Assembly (NCBI RefSeq): GCF_039994875.1
Contig: NZ_CP121196.1
Location: 1,860,001 to 1,924,000, forward strand
DNA length: 64,000 nt
Direction: 5' to 3'
Source of the DNA: Telmatobacter sp. DSM 110680
Lineage (GTDB): Bacteria > Acidobacteriota > Terriglobia > Terriglobales > Acidobacteriaceae
Part shown: piece after piece, positions 1 through 12,227 of the stretch
Position numbering within the stretch: position 1 is the first letter of the stretch
Layout of the letters: each line of letters opens with the position of its first letter
Made by a program: the position numbers and the translations under genes
Notes under the pieces: model-generated
The model's input: the letters and a program-made list of their open reading frames with translations, nothing else
Told to the model about the DNA's origin: nothing
The model's database searches: none

Positions 1-152
<152 letters not shown>

Positions 153-422
153 TAAAAGAGAACACGTGGCGCATTTATTCCTTCCGCGATAGCGGAGTCG
201 CTTCGGCGATCGGATAGGTGTCCATGCAAATCCTGAATCAACCGTTTACGGGGGATGCAGGAAATTCGATACGAGCCTTCTTTTCCTGGCCGCAAGTTCT
301 TACGATCGTCATGAGTAGCGTAGCTACTCAGCATGTTCAATCTTTGTCCTCGAAACCCATTAGCATTGAATGAGATTTGGGCGAGCCGCCGGCAAACTTA
401 TCGGCGGGGGAGCGCGCAACGC
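153..422 (+). other. 16S to tRNA-Ile transcribed spacer
   Basis: This 270-base spacer lies between the 16S end and tRNA-Ile. I see no RNA gene or convincing coding frame in it; reading frames on either strand here are short and lack ribosome-binding sites. It should contain the right arm of the 16S processing stem, but the left arm is outside the window, so this cannot be shown. Confidence 0.7.
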
Positions 423-499
<77 letters not shown>

Positions 500-520
500 T
501 CTTAGCCACGCAACCCTTAA

Positions 521-596
521 GGGGCTGTAGCTCAGCTGGGAGAGCACCTGCTTTGCAAGCAGGGGGTCACCGGTTCGATCCCGGTCAGCTCCACCA
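521..596 (+). tRNA. tRNA-Ala (anticodon TGC)
   Basis: This is a 76-base cloverleaf with acceptor GGGGCTG (521-527) pairing with CAGCTCC (586-592), then A and an encoded CCA. The anticodon stem CCTGC/GCAGG encloses TTTGCAA, giving TGC. It lies 21 bases after tRNA-Ile in the rRNA operon spacer. Confidence 0.98.
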
Positions 597-1023
597 ACCC
601 TCATTCACTGCGTCCAGTTCGGTGCCTTCTTCATTAAGGGCTTCGACCTGGAAGCAGGCTTCAATCTTCGGATTGCAGCAGGTTTCAACAGCCTCAGGGC
701 TGGTCCTCCTCGGCGAAAGAGGGGGATCTGATGTTTGACAACGAAATTGATTGGGTAACGCAAATCGGAAAGCCGCATGTCCGCCGTTAGGCGCGCAGCG
801 TGGCAAAGTTTCCGAGGAGCGTATACATACAAGGCCGAGCACAAGCAATGGATTGCTGCAAGTCAGCAGTCCAGGCAAAGTGTTCAAAGTAAGAAGAGTG
901 TCTTTAGGAGTTGTAGCTCGAATACGCGTGAGCGTGGTTGAGTTACTCTCAAGGCGAATAACTGGGAGTAACAAACAGACAGGACCGAAGTGATTCGGCT
1001 CCCTGCGCTGGAGTTAATTCTAT
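597..1023 (+). other. tRNA-Ala to 23S transcribed spacer
   Basis: This 427-base spacer contains no RNA gene or supported CDS. Two elements can be named: a boxA-like motif at 729-741 and the left arm of the 23S processing stem at 1003-1025 (both listed separately). The long minus-strand reading frames here have no ribosome-binding site and overlap tRNA or 23S sequence. Confidence 0.7.
729..741 (+). promoter_or_regulatory. boxA-like antitermination element
   Basis: TGATGTTTGACAA resembles the boxA core TGCTCTTTgACAA recognised by the NusB/S10 antitermination complex, and it sits in the usual place, between tRNA-Ala and 23S. The match is partial, and assignment rests on position plus similarity. 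Confidence 0.4.

Positions 1024-1025
<2 letters not shown>
1003..1025 (+). repeat. Left arm of the 23S precursor processing stem
   Basis: CTGCGCTGGAGTTAATTC and the following TATGG are the reverse complement of 3941-3962 apart from one bulged base. The two arms bracket 23S exactly, so the precursor folds into a stem of about 22 bp, the usual RNase III substrate that releases pre-23S. Confidence 0.9.
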
Positions 1026-3940
<2,915 letters not shown>

Positions 3941-3943
<3 letters not shown>

Positions 3944-3962
3944 TAGAATTAACTCCGCGCAG
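3941..3962 (+). repeat. Right arm of the 23S precursor processing stem
   Basis: CCATAGAATTAACTCCGCGC plus AG is the complement of the arm at 1003-1025 with a single bulge. It starts at the last bases of 23S, so cleavage in this stem would mature both 23S ends. Confidence 0.9.
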
Positions 3963-4247
3963 TATAGTTATTCGCGGACGTTCTTCTTACAAGCCTTGTA
4001 CGACCAATCAATTTCGTGTCAATCAGATAAACTCTGAGCAAATTTTTGTGGCGCCAGATTGCAGTCCGCGTTCCTGCTTGGCCTGGGAGAAAGAATCCAG
4101 GAGAAGTAGACGCCGCGGCAGGCTGCGGGCAAACCAACCCGCCAAGCGCCATACCAAGATCAAAGGCGTGAGATCCCTCGCATTCGCTCGGGATTTCGGC
4201 TGAAGGCTCCCGGCGCTCTGCGCCTCACGCCTTCAAAGCGCCTCAAT
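3963..4247 (+). other. 23S to 5S spacer
   Basis: This is a long (285-base) spacer with no tRNA and no supported CDS. The stretch 4166-4240 is rich in short self-complementary segments such as ATCCC...GGGAT around 4173-4194. I cannot assign a function beyond precursor structure. Confidence 0.6.
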
Positions 4248-4366
<119 letters not shown>

Positions 4367-4378
4367 TAAATATCAAAG

Positions 4379-4409
4379 AAAAAGCCATGCCTCCGGGCAT
4401 GGCTTTTTT
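4379..4409 (+). terminator. Rho-independent terminator of the rRNA operon
   Basis: The stem GCCATGCC (4384-4391) and GGCATGGC (4396-4403) encloses the tetraloop TCCG and is followed by six T. An A-run precedes it, so it would also work in the other direction. Confidence 0.95.
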
Positions 4410-4465
4410 GCGTGGTGCGCATCCCCATCCCTGCTGACGCATTCGTATTTGGTAGAGTTCTAGCC

Positions 4466-5764
4466 ATGATCCAAACTAATGGGGCAATCAGATTCGCGTG
4501 CGCCGCCTCTCTGTTCGCGGCTCTTGCAATCGTGGCCAAGTCGCAAGCTCCATTCGTGAAGACAACTTACGGAGTGTCGCCGGCCAAAATGACTTTTTGG
4601 GCGAGCATGCATGAGCCGTTGAGCGACGCTGACATCGCAAAAGTGAACTTGGAACTCTTTGCCAAAGGCGACAAGGATGCAGCCTGGGAACTGGGTTTGG
4701 CCTATATGCAGGGCCTTGGTGTTCCCGAGGACTTGGTAAAAGCTGAAGCGATGTTCGAGATCGGCGCCGTCTGTGCAGACAGAGAGGCGATGGTGGCCAT
4801 GTTCCATGCTCACGGATACTTTCCGACGAATTTAGATGCCGTTGAGCAATGGTATACCGCTGCTGGAAGACCGCTTGATCTGTTCGAACTCGGCGAAGCG
4901 TACAAGGCTGCTGCCGAAGCTGATAAGGCGATGTCGACAACTTACTATGCCAAGGCAGTCAAGAATTACATTCATCTGCTGAATCTGAGGCAGGGTGAGG
5001 AACGAAGGGCACAACTAGAACTGGGCAATTTCGTGATCGATGGCATCTATACCGCAGGTGACGATCCGAAAAGTCGCAGCCAGAATCTCAGGTGGGCCCG
5101 CCTAATCGCTCAAGAACTCTTGGGTCAAAAGGAATATCAAATTGCGGTTGAATACAAAATAGGCCAAGATGATCTTCCTCCCGATGAAAGGATGTGGCTG
5201 CGATATTGCAAACGAGCTGCCGCCTACAATATCGACTTGGCTCAACATTTTTACGTTGAGGCGCTGAACGACGCGCGGGCACGTGACTTCAGCGGATACG
5301 ATGCGTATGCATGGATCCGGCTCAGCGGCGAAAGGCACCTGCTTCAAGCAATCACGAGCGGAATGAGTCAGGAGCAAATGGCAGCTGCGAATAGCGCCTA
5401 CGAAGCGCTCATCAATACCAGTATCTTCTTCGGCGCCTACTACACTCCCGATGATCCGCTACGAAATCCTTCATCAGCCGAAATGGCTTCAATGGATCAG
5501 GCAGATCCAGACGTCCAACTGCGTGAAGCGTTCAACCTGGAAAAAATGGCCGCCAACGACGAACAAGTCTATCAACGCGTCCTCGCAATTTATCGTGACA
5601 TCCGCGATCATCGAGACGCTTCTCCACGTTTTGCGCTAGGAAAATACGCTTTGAATGGAACAAACAATGTCCCGAAGAACCGCAGTGTGGCAGAGTATTG
5701 GCTGCGTGAAGCTTCTCGGAGCGGCTCGAAACCGGCGCAGCAACTTCTCGAGTCGATTGAGTAA
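4466..5764 (+). CDS. Secreted Sel1-like (TPR-type) repeat protein
   Basis: The 432-residue protein begins with a signal-peptide-like segment (hydrophobic about residues 10-24, then KSQA). A clear Sel1-like repeat lies at about residues 68-103 (GD.DAAWELGLAYMQGLGVP followed by KAEAMFEIGA). A second lies near the C-terminus, with SPRFALGKYALNG and AEYWLREASRSG. The middle is helical and probably holds degenerate repeats. Sel1-like repeats are solenoids that mediate protein-protein contacts; the partner is unknown. An in-frame ATG at 4412 would add 18 residues ahead of the signal peptide and overlap the rRNA terminator region, so ATG 4466 is preferred, although no strong Shine-Dalgarno is visible. 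It stands alone behind the rRNA operon. Confidence 0.75.
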   Translation: MIQTNGAIRFACAASLFAALAIVAKSQAPFVKTTYGVSPAKMTFWASMHEPLSDADIAKVNLELFAKGDKDAAWELGLAYMQGLGVPEDLVKAEAMFEIGAVCADREAMVAMFHAHGYFPTNLDAVEQWYTAAGRPLDLFELGEAYKAAAEADKAMSTTYYAKAVKNYIHLLNLRQGEERRAQLELGNFVIDGIYTAGDDPKSRSQNLRWARLIAQELLGQKEYQIAVEYKIGQDDLPPDERMWLRYCKRAAAYNIDLAQHFYVEALNDARARDFSGYDAYAWIRLSGERHLLQAITSGMSQEQMAAANSAYEALINTSIFFGAYYTPDDPLRNPSSAEMASMDQADPDVQLREAFNLEKMAANDEQVYQRVLAIYRDIRDHRDASPRFALGKYALNGTNNVPKNRSVAEYWLREASRSGSKPAQQLLESIE

Positions 5765-5802
5765 GATTCGACCAAAAAGTGAAATCCGTTTGTGAAGGCG
5801 CT

Positions 5803-8235
5803 TTAGTTCTCCCGCATCATTGTCGCGACGTCCACCCGCGAAGTTCTTCGCGCGGGAATGATGGTTGCCGCCATGCCGGCCACAACTACCACTGCGATTG
5901 CACCCGCTAGCGTCAATGCGTCGGCAGACGAAACGCCGAATAGCAATGACTTCAGCCAGCGGCCGAGTGCGAGGCCGAGAAATGTTCCGATCCCGGCGCC
6001 GATGAGTGTGAGTCGCAGCCCGTCACGAACAACGAGCATAAAGATTTGTTCCACGCTGCAGCCGAGCGCCATACGGATCGCCATTTCTCCGGAGCGTTGC
6101 ACCGCAGCGTATGCCATCACGCCGTACACTCCCACGGCCGCGATCAGCAGAGCGATGCCCGCGAATACCACAAGCAGCAAAGTGCGGAACCGCGGCTGCG
6201 CGAAGTTCTGCGCCACGTTCTCTTCCATCGTGCGGATGCGCACCACGGGCTGATTGGGGTTGATTTCATGAATCGTGTTTCGAAGTTCAGGGATTAGTGT
6301 GCGCGGATCCACTTCGGTTCGCATCACGAATGACATGTTGCGCACCGGCAGTACCTCGTTAGCTTGCCGATAGGGTACGTACATCTCGGTCGGCATGTCG
6401 GAAACCAGGGTCTGCTTGATGTTGCCAACCACTCCCACCACCATCATCCATGGAACTTCGTTATCCGGTGTAGCGCCGATCTGCATTTTTTTGCCAAGCG
6501 GCGATTGGTCCCCGAAATAGGTTGTCGCCATCGCCCGGTTGATCATCACGACCGGCGGCATCTTCTCGCGGTCTTCGTCTTCGATCCAGCGCCCTTGAAG
6601 CAGCGGAATGCGCAGCGCCTGGAAATACTCGGAGCTCACGGTTCGATAATTCGCCATGATGTACTCCGAGGCGTTGCGCGGCGGATGTCCCTGGATGTTG
6701 AAGTGGATCACCGATCCTTGTCCGCTCACCGGCAAGAAGGATGATGCGGCAACCGATCGCACGCCGGGAAGGGAGTGCAACTGTTTTAGCGCGTTTTCGT
6801 AAAAATCCATATTCCGATGAGCGTCAGCCGGGGCGGAGCCTGTGGGCGGCACCGGCAGATCCGCGACCAGGATGTGATCGTCAGAGAAACCGAGGCTCAC
6901 TGCAGCGAGCCGATTAAGGCTGCGCACAAACAAACCAGCGCCCATCAGCAGCAGGAGAGCCAGTGAAATCTCCGACACCACCAGCGTATTGCGTAGAATC
7001 TTTGCCTGCTTGCCGACGGCACCGCGCTCAGTCTCATTCAGAATCGAGCGCAAGTCTGTGAGGCGAACGTGCCCGGCCGGAGCGACTCCGAAAAAAACGC
7101 CTGCGCAGATCGATAGAATCGCCGTAAACAGCAGTACGTGCACATCGATGCGGACATCCGTTCCCGGCGGCAACGACGTCCCCCCTAAGTGGATCAGTGA
7201 CGGCATGAGCGCATAGGCTAACCCAACTCCGGCGATCGCCCCCATTAACGACAGGAGCAAACCTTCTATGACCAGTTGCTTGATAATCTGCCAGTCTGAG
7301 GCCCCAAGCGAAATGCGGATCGAGATCTCGCGCCGGCGAGCGGTCGCTCGAGTCAGCATCAGATTTGCGATGTTTCCGCAAGCGATCAGCAGCACAAAGA
7401 TCACGGCGCCGAGTAGAGTCACGAGTGCCGGCTTTGCCTGACTCACTAACTGCTCATGCATCGGATTGACGACCGCATCGAGCGCGATGTTGTCTGCCGG
7501 GTATTTCTCCAGCAACCGTTTGGCGATCGTACTCATTTCTGCGCGCGACTGGCTGAGCGAAATTCCCTGCTTCAAGCGCGCTATGGCGATAATGCCCGGA
7601 TGCCACGAGCGATCGTCGGGCAATTTACTGGACCATGGCCCCATGGCGAGCACAACGTCCGGCGTCTGCTGCAGTAATTCATATCCCTTTGGCAGGATGC
7701 CGATTACGGTATAGCTCTGATTGTCCAGGTTGATCGCGTGACCGATAACGTCCTGCGAGCCGCCATACTTGCGCTGCCAGAGTCCATATCCAAGCAGGGC
7801 AACCGCCGCGGAAGCAGGCTGATCGTCGGCTGCTTGAATCGAGCGACCGGCGATAACGTTGACACCGAGCAGATGCAGGAGATTCCCACTGATCATTTGG
7901 CTGGGAATCTGTTCGGGCTCGCCACTGCCAGTTAGTGCAGATGTGAAGACGCGCGCAGCTCCGAACTCCTCGAACGATGTGCTCTGCGCCTCCCAATCTC
8001 TAAGGTTCTGCCAGGACACCGAGAGTATGGGGAACTGGGTGGCACGTTCTGAGACGATCATTATCCGGTTAGGATCGGGAAAAGGCAGTGGGCGAAGGAG
8101 AACGCTGTAAAACACGCTAAAAATTGCCGTGTTGCATCCGATGCCCAACGCGAGCGTGATCACCGCTACTGTGGTGAAGATCTTGCTCTTGCGCAGTTGG
8201 CGCAATGAGAACTGCAGGTCTCTGACCAAGCTCAA
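5803..8235 (-). CDS. ADOP-family ABC transporter permease (MacB/FtsX type)
   Basis: This 810-residue protein has the duplicated architecture of acidobacterial 'orphan' permeases: a first TM helix (about 20-40, FTTVAVITLALGIGCNTAIF), a periplasmic MacB core, an FtsX domain (about 270-370, with ACGNIANLMLTRATARRREI), then a second MacB-plus-FtsX half (about 425-810, ending PARRTSRVDVATMMREN). No ATPase gene is near, which is typical of the family. It lacks the N-terminal prefix domain present in its paralogue at 9412. The start is TTG at 8235 with AGAGG five bases upstream. It is likely involved in MacB-type export or lipoprotein and antimicrobial handling, but the substrate is unknown. It diverges from the PadR unit and may share its regulation. 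Confidence 0.9.
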   Translation of the reverse strand: MSLVRDLQFSLRQLRKSKIFTTVAVITLALGIGCNTAIFSVFYSVLLRPLPFPDPNRIMIVSERATQFPILSVSWQNLRDWEAQSTSFEEFGAARVFTSALTGSGEPEQIPSQMISGNLLHLLGVNVIAGRSIQAADDQPASAAVALLGYGLWQRKYGGSQDVIGHAINLDNQSYTVIGILPKGYELLQQTPDVVLAMGPWSSKLPDDRSWHPGIIAIARLKQGISLSQSRAEMSTIAKRLLEKYPADNIALDAVVNPMHEQLVSQAKPALVTLLGAVIFVLLIACGNIANLMLTRATARRREISIRISLGASDWQIIKQLVIEGLLLSLMGAIAGVGLAYALMPSLIHLGGTSLPPGTDVRIDVHVLLFTAILSICAGVFFGVAPAGHVRLTDLRSILNETERGAVGKQAKILRNTLVVSEISLALLLLMGAGLFVRSLNRLAAVSLGFSDDHILVADLPVPPTGSAPADAHRNMDFYENALKQLHSLPGVRSVAASSFLPVSGQGSVIHFNIQGHPPRNASEYIMANYRTVSSEYFQALRIPLLQGRWIEDEDREKMPPVVMINRAMATTYFGDQSPLGKKMQIGATPDNEVPWMMVVGVVGNIKQTLVSDMPTEMYVPYRQANEVLPVRNMSFVMRTEVDPRTLIPELRNTIHEINPNQPVVRIRTMEENVAQNFAQPRFRTLLLVVFAGIALLIAAVGVYGVMAYAAVQRSGEMAIRMALGCSVEQIFMLVVRDGLRLTLIGAGIGTFLGLALGRWLKSLLFGVSSADALTLAGAIAVVVVAGMAATIIPARRTSRVDVATMMREN

Positions 8236-8390
8236 AATGACCTCTATCTTGGCCCACGCAGAGATAATGCAGGCTTGCAGGCCTCGACGTTGCGTGCAAG
8301 TTTCTCATATTAGATCCCTAAGTCAGCAGCTTTTGTGATGAGTAGGGGATGCGGCGAAGTACAAGGAACCGTGGTGGGCATTTGCAGGGC

Positions 8391-8427
8391 TCCAACACTC
8401 ATCGGTTGATAAAGAGTGAGTGCTGGA
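8391..8427 (-). terminator. Hairpin downstream of the GlsB-like gene
   Basis: TCCAACACTCA (8391-8401) and TGAGTGCTGGA (8417-8427) form an 11-bp stem with one G-U pair. It lies just past the stop of the minus-strand gene at 8447. There is no T-run, so it may stabilise the 3' end rather than terminate. Confidence 0.45.
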
Positions 8428-8446
8428 ACCCGCCTTCAGCGCCCTC

Positions 8447-8719
8447 CTAGAGGTTAGCGCCCCGATTGCCGGAAATCAGTCTCAGGATCACAGTCAGAAT
8501 GACCGCTCCAATGACCGCGATAACGATGCTGATGATCAAGCCATGCTGTCCAACTCCGCCGAATCCTAGATGGCTTGAGATAAACCCGCCGACCAGTGCA
8601 CCCACCAGTCCAACGATCATGTCCATGAAAAAGCCGAACCCTGACCCCTTCATGAGCTTTCCGGTCAGCCATCCAGCGATCACGCCAATGATGATCCATG
8701 CAATCAATCCATGACCCAT
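8447..8719 (-). CDS. GlsB/YeaQ/YmgE-family stress-response membrane protein
   Basis: This 90-residue, very hydrophobic protein has the family pattern: TM1 with IIIGVIAGWLTGKLMKG, a glycine-rich central TM with GFFMDMIVGLVGALVGGFI, and a C-terminal TM (about 61-82). Members are small inner-membrane or transglycosylase-associated proteins induced by general or acid stress; their biochemical role is not settled. ATG 8719 has a strong AGGAGG ribosome site. The gene diverges from padR across a 340-bp region loaded with GAGATA/TATCTC motifs, so it might be part of the same response. Confidence 0.9.
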   Translation of the reverse strand: MGHGLIAWIIIGVIAGWLTGKLMKGSGFGFFMDMIVGLVGALVGGFISSHLGFGGVGQHGLIISIVIAVIGAVILTVILRLISGNRGANL

Positions 8720-8855
8720 TGTTCGTTTCCTCCTTCGTCTTCTTTGAAAATTGAATTGTCAAACCGTTCCATATTTAGTTCCAAGGCAGAATCCTTTGGA
8801 ACTCGGTTTCAGGCTGGAAGCATACATCCAGTGACCGAAGACGCACCAGAACTCT

Positions 8856-8935
8856 TATAGAGATATAGAGATTTCGGCCCGTATCTCCAGTGGGATGCGT
8901 ATCTCGCCGCTCAGGCAAGCCTATATGAGAGATTC
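8856..8935. promoter_or_regulatory. Cluster of GAGATA/TATCTC half-sites
   Basis: Tandem octamers TATAGAGA lie at 8856-8863 and 8864-8871, GTATCTC occurs at 8881-8887 and again at 8899-8905 (18 bp apart), and TATATGAGAGA follows near 8922. GAGATA and TATCTC are complementary, so pairs of sites form loose palindromes. The region lies between the divergent GlsB-like and padR genes. I infer operator sites, but the bound protein is not shown. Confidence 0.45.
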
Positions 8936-8993
8936 TTTCCAGAACCTTATTCTGGCTCGATCGATGTGATATCAGACCCAATGCTGCTTTCAT

Positions 8994-9052
8994 CTCTCCT
9001 TGACAGACTAGGAGAGCTATCGTTATTCTCTCTCCTAGATCGTCAAGGAGAG
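8994..9052. promoter_or_regulatory. Dual-arm inverted-repeat operator of padR
   Basis: Two 23-bp arms, 8994-9016 and 9030-9052, are reverse complements at 20 of 23 positions. Each arm is itself a partial palindrome (CTCTCCT...AGGAGAG). Arm 1 covers the -35 box and arm 2 covers the transcription start and the ribosome site AAGGAG, with the -10 box between them. This is what an autorepressor operator should look like. Confidence 0.75.
9000..9029 (+). promoter_or_regulatory. padR promoter
   Basis: A perfect -35 TTGACA (9000-9005) is separated by 18 bp from TATTCT (9024-9029). The expected start is near 9036, leaving a leader of about 23 bases. Both elements lie inside the inverted-repeat operator. 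Confidence 0.65.
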
Positions 9053-9058
9053 TTGGGT

Positions 9059-9415
9059 TTGGCAGACAAACCGCAAGACAAACAGATGGAGCTATTGCAG
9101 GGGACACTAGATCTGCTCATCCTCAAAGCTGTCTCACTGGGCCCGCTGCATGGGTATGGCGTTCTTTTGCGCATTCAGCAGATATCTGGTGAAGAACTCG
9201 TGATTCAACAAGGATCGCTCTATCCGGCTCTGTACCGCCTTGAACATCAGGGCGTAATAGCAAGCGACTGGGGCGAAAGCGAGAATAATCGCCGCGCCAA
9301 GTACTACAAGCTCACGGCGGCTGGGCGCAGGCGGCTCGATGCCGAAACCGAGAAGTGGAATCGAATGGCCGGGATCATTGCCGGAATTCTTCGCAGTACG
9401 CCGGAGAACGTATGA
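9059..9415 (+). CDS. PadR-family transcriptional repressor
   Basis: This is a winged-helix PadR protein of 118 residues. The N-terminal signature MELLQGTLDLLILKAVSLG, then HGYGVLLRI, QQGSLYPALYRLE and RRAKYYKLTAAGRRRL are typical of acidobacterial PadR regulators paired with ADOP permeases. The start is TTG 9059 because AAGGAG lies eight bases upstream (9045-9050). An ATG further up at 8966 would force the operator palindromes to be translated. It overlaps the downstream permease start by four bases (ATGA), so the two are translationally coupled. It probably represses its own promoter and the permease; the ligand is unknown. Confidence 0.92.
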   Translation: MADKPQDKQMELLQGTLDLLILKAVSLGPLHGYGVLLRIQQISGEELVIQQGSLYPALYRLEHQGVIASDWGESENNRRAKYYKLTAAGRRRLDAETEKWNRMAGIIAGILRSTPENV

Positions 9416-12180
9416 AATTGTTCGAGTCTTTACGTCAAAAAGGGGCCGAGCTCTGGTCGTGGTTTCGCGCCATATCCCGGCGTCGCCAGCTCGAATCCGA
9501 GATGGAGTCCGAGCTCCTACTTCACCTCGAAGCGCTGACGGCGGACCTTGAGCGCGCCGGGCATTCGCCCGCTGAAGCAGTTCGCCGCGCCCGGATCGCG
9601 CTTGGTCCCGCACTCGTGCATAAAGAGGAAATGCGGGCTTCGTTAGGATTGCGCTGGTTTGACGAACTGCGAGCCGACGTTCGCTACGGTTTCCGTATCC
9701 TGGCGAAAAGCCCTAGCTTCACGCTGATTGCTGCTTCGTCACTTGCGTTCGCTATCGGCGCCAACACGACCATTTTTGCCATTGGCAAGCAGTTGCTCTA
9801 CGACCGTCTCAGTGTGCCACATCCAGAACAACTGCGTATGTTGCGCTGGAACGGCGACGGCCACGAGGTTGTTGACGGGATGTGGGGAGATTTCGATTCC
9901 ATCCCAGGCTCGGGCACTACGAGCTCGGTATTCACTTATCCGATCTATCAACAACTGCGAGACCATAATGAGAAACTGCAGGATCTGATCGCGTTCAAGG
10001 AAGAGGGGATGAATGCGACCGTTCGCGGCAACGCGCAGCGCGTGAACGCTGCCATGGTGTCAGGAAATTTCTATTCGGCGCTCGAGGTGCGTCCACAACT
10101 TGGCCGATCGTTGCAGCCTTCTGACGATGCGGTTCCCGGATCGGGCTTTGTCGCGGTCATCAGCGACGGATTATGGCTCAATCAATATGGCCGTTCCCCT
10201 TCCGTGATTGGACAGACCGTCACCCTCAACCAGTCGGTCGTGACGATCGTTGGTGTAAACCCCCAAGGCTTTACCGGGGCAAAAAATGTGCAGCAGGCTC
10301 CCGATCTCTTTGTGCCTATCAGTTTGCAGCCCGTCATCGACCCCAAGGGAAAGACTTCTCTGCTGACGGATCAGAATTTGTGGTGGGTCAACATTGTCGG
10401 CCGCACTAAACCCGGCGTCAAAGATTCCGAGGCGCAGGCCGCGCTCGATGTGCAGCTGCAGGCTGCTGTTCGTGCCACGATACCCGTCCCAGCAGGTGGA
10501 ACCATACCGCGACTGGCGCTGGTTGATGGCAGCCGCGGCTTGCACTATGCAGACGGCATGTTCAGAAAGCCGCTCTTTGTTTTGTCCGGCTTTACCGCGT
10601 TCGTCGTGCTGTTGGCTTGTGCCAACATCGCCAACTTGCTTCTTGCGCGAGGCGCGCAGAGGCAGAGAGAAATGAGCGTGCGTCTCGCCATGGGCGCCGG
10701 TCGCTCACGCATTCTGCGTCAACTGCTTACCGAAAGTCTGATGCTGGCTGCGCTCGGCGGCGCAGGTGGTTTGCTCGTTGGATACATTGGGCGCAGCACG
10801 CTGCCGAAGTTGATGACCAATGCCTGGGAGCGAGGCGACGGGACATCCTTCAACGCTCCGTTTGACTGGGGAGTCTTTGCCTTCACCGTCGCGGTCACCC
10901 TTATCACTGGTATTGTTTTCGGCCTGGCACCTGCGTGGCTCGCAGCACGTGTCGAAGTCAGCAGCAGTCTCAAGGAGACTTCGAAAAGCGCTTCGAGACG
11001 CCGCAAGGGGCTTACTGGAAAGTCGATCGTGGCGTTTCAGGTTGCTCTTTCCACGCTGCTGGTCGTGGGCGCGGGTCTATTCCTGCGAACGCTTCTGCAA
11101 TTGAATTCCGTGGATGTCGGCTTCAAGGCTGATAATCTCGTCCTTTTCGAGATCAATCCACCGGCTCGCCGTTATCCAGGTCCCAAAGATGTGCAGTTGC
11201 ACCAGCAGTTGGAACAGCGCTTTGCGGCTTTGCCCGGAGTGGAGCGGGTTGCACCCGGTTCCCTTGCTTACATTTCTCAGAGCATGGGCAACACAGACTT
11301 CCTTCCCGAAGGGGAGCCGGCAAATCCACAACAGAAACGCGCTGAATTTGAAAACAGCGTGGGCATTGATTTCTTTTCAACGCTTGGCATCCCGATAATC
11401 GCGGGACGCGGATTTGCGCCGCAGGATACTTCCACCTCGCCGAAGGTTGGGATTATCAACCGCTCTCTCGCTCGCAAGAGATTCCCGAACTCCAATCCGA
11501 TCGGCAAGCGGTTCAAGGCCGACAAGAAGGACTCCGATTGGATCCAGATTGTTGGTATCTGCGCTGACACGCAATATTCAGATCTGCGCAGTGCCCCTCC
11601 ACCGCAGTTCTTTCTTCCGTATGTGCAGCAGGATGACGCGGGCACGCTGGTATACCAGGTGCGGACGCGGATGCAGCCGGCAGCTCTTTTTCCTGCATTG
11701 CGCAGCGCAGTCCAGTCTGTTGATCGCGATTTGCCGATCATTGACTATCGCACGCAGCGCGAGCAAATCAATGCCACCATGCAGATCGAGAGGACCTTCG
11801 CTGCCCTTACTGCGGGATTCGGCGTGATGGCTCTCGCCCTGGCGTGCGTTGGGATCTACGGCATCATGGCTTACTCGGTTGCGCAACGAACGAATGAGAT
11901 TGGCATTCGACTGGCTCTCGGTGCACAGCCCTTCCAGGTTCGCAGCATGATCCTGCGCGAGAGCTCGTGGCTCACCCTTGTTGGGATTGTCTTCGGTGTG
12001 TTGGCTGCGCTGGGACTGACTCGCTTGGTTAAGTCAATGCTTTATGGAGTGACGCCGAACGATCCGGTTACCCTGCTTGGCGGAATGGGCTTGCTGCTGG
12101 GCGTTGCCTTTCTCGCGGCGTGGATCCCGGCTCGTCGCGCCGCAAGCGTTCAACCGATGGAAGCATTGCGACATGAATAA
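9412..12180 (+). CDS. ADOP-family ABC transporter permease with prefix domain
   Basis: This 922-residue protein has an N-terminal cytoplasmic prefix domain (about 1-90, with RRRQLESEMESELLLHLE) before the first TM. Two MacB-core plus FtsX halves follow, with ACANIANLLLARGAQRQREM (about 405-425) and, near the C-terminus, AYSVAQRTNEIGIRLALGA and PARRAASVQPMEALRHE. This is the full ADOP layout. The start ATG 9412 overlaps the padR stop and has GGAG six bases upstream; a longer frame from 9355 would run through padR. It forms an operon with padR. No ATPase is encoded nearby, so it must borrow one or act without. Confidence 0.93.
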   Translation: MKLFESLRQKGAELWSWFRAISRRRQLESEMESELLLHLEALTADLERAGHSPAEAVRRARIALGPALVHKEEMRASLGLRWFDELRADVRYGFRILAKSPSFTLIAASSLAFAIGANTTIFAIGKQLLYDRLSVPHPEQLRMLRWNGDGHEVVDGMWGDFDSIPGSGTTSSVFTYPIYQQLRDHNEKLQDLIAFKEEGMNATVRGNAQRVNAAMVSGNFYSALEVRPQLGRSLQPSDDAVPGSGFVAVISDGLWLNQYGRSPSVIGQTVTLNQSVVTIVGVNPQGFTGAKNVQQAPDLFVPISLQPVIDPKGKTSLLTDQNLWWVNIVGRTKPGVKDSEAQAALDVQLQAAVRATIPVPAGGTIPRLALVDGSRGLHYADGMFRKPLFVLSGFTAFVVLLACANIANLLLARGAQRQREMSVRLAMGAGRSRILRQLLTESLMLAALGGAGGLLVGYIGRSTLPKLMTNAWERGDGTSFNAPFDWGVFAFTVAVTLITGIVFGLAPAWLAARVEVSSSLKETSKSASRRRKGLTGKSIVAFQVALSTLLVVGAGLFLRTLLQLNSVDVGFKADNLVLFEINPPARRYPGPKDVQLHQQLEQRFAALPGVERVAPGSLAYISQSMGNTDFLPEGEPANPQQKRAEFENSVGIDFFSTLGIPIIAGRGFAPQDTSTSPKVGIINRSLARKRFPNSNPIGKRFKADKKDSDWIQIVGICADTQYSDLRSAPPPQFFLPYVQQDDAGTLVYQVRTRMQPAALFPALRSAVQSVDRDLPIIDYRTQREQINATMQIERTFAALTAGFGVMALALACVGIYGIMAYSVAQRTNEIGIRLALGAQPFQVRSMILRESSWLTLVGIVFGVLAALGLTRLVKSMLYGVTPNDPVTLLGGMGLLLGVAFLAAWIPARRAASVQPMEALRHE

Positions 12181-12227
12181 TCCTTAGGCCCCGACAACAG
12201 GTAGTCGAAAACCGCTGAAATTTTGAA

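Noticed and set aside
8775..9107. 110-residue minus-strand frame upstream of padR
   Set aside because: It runs through the GAGATA cluster and padR operator and lacks a ribosome site.
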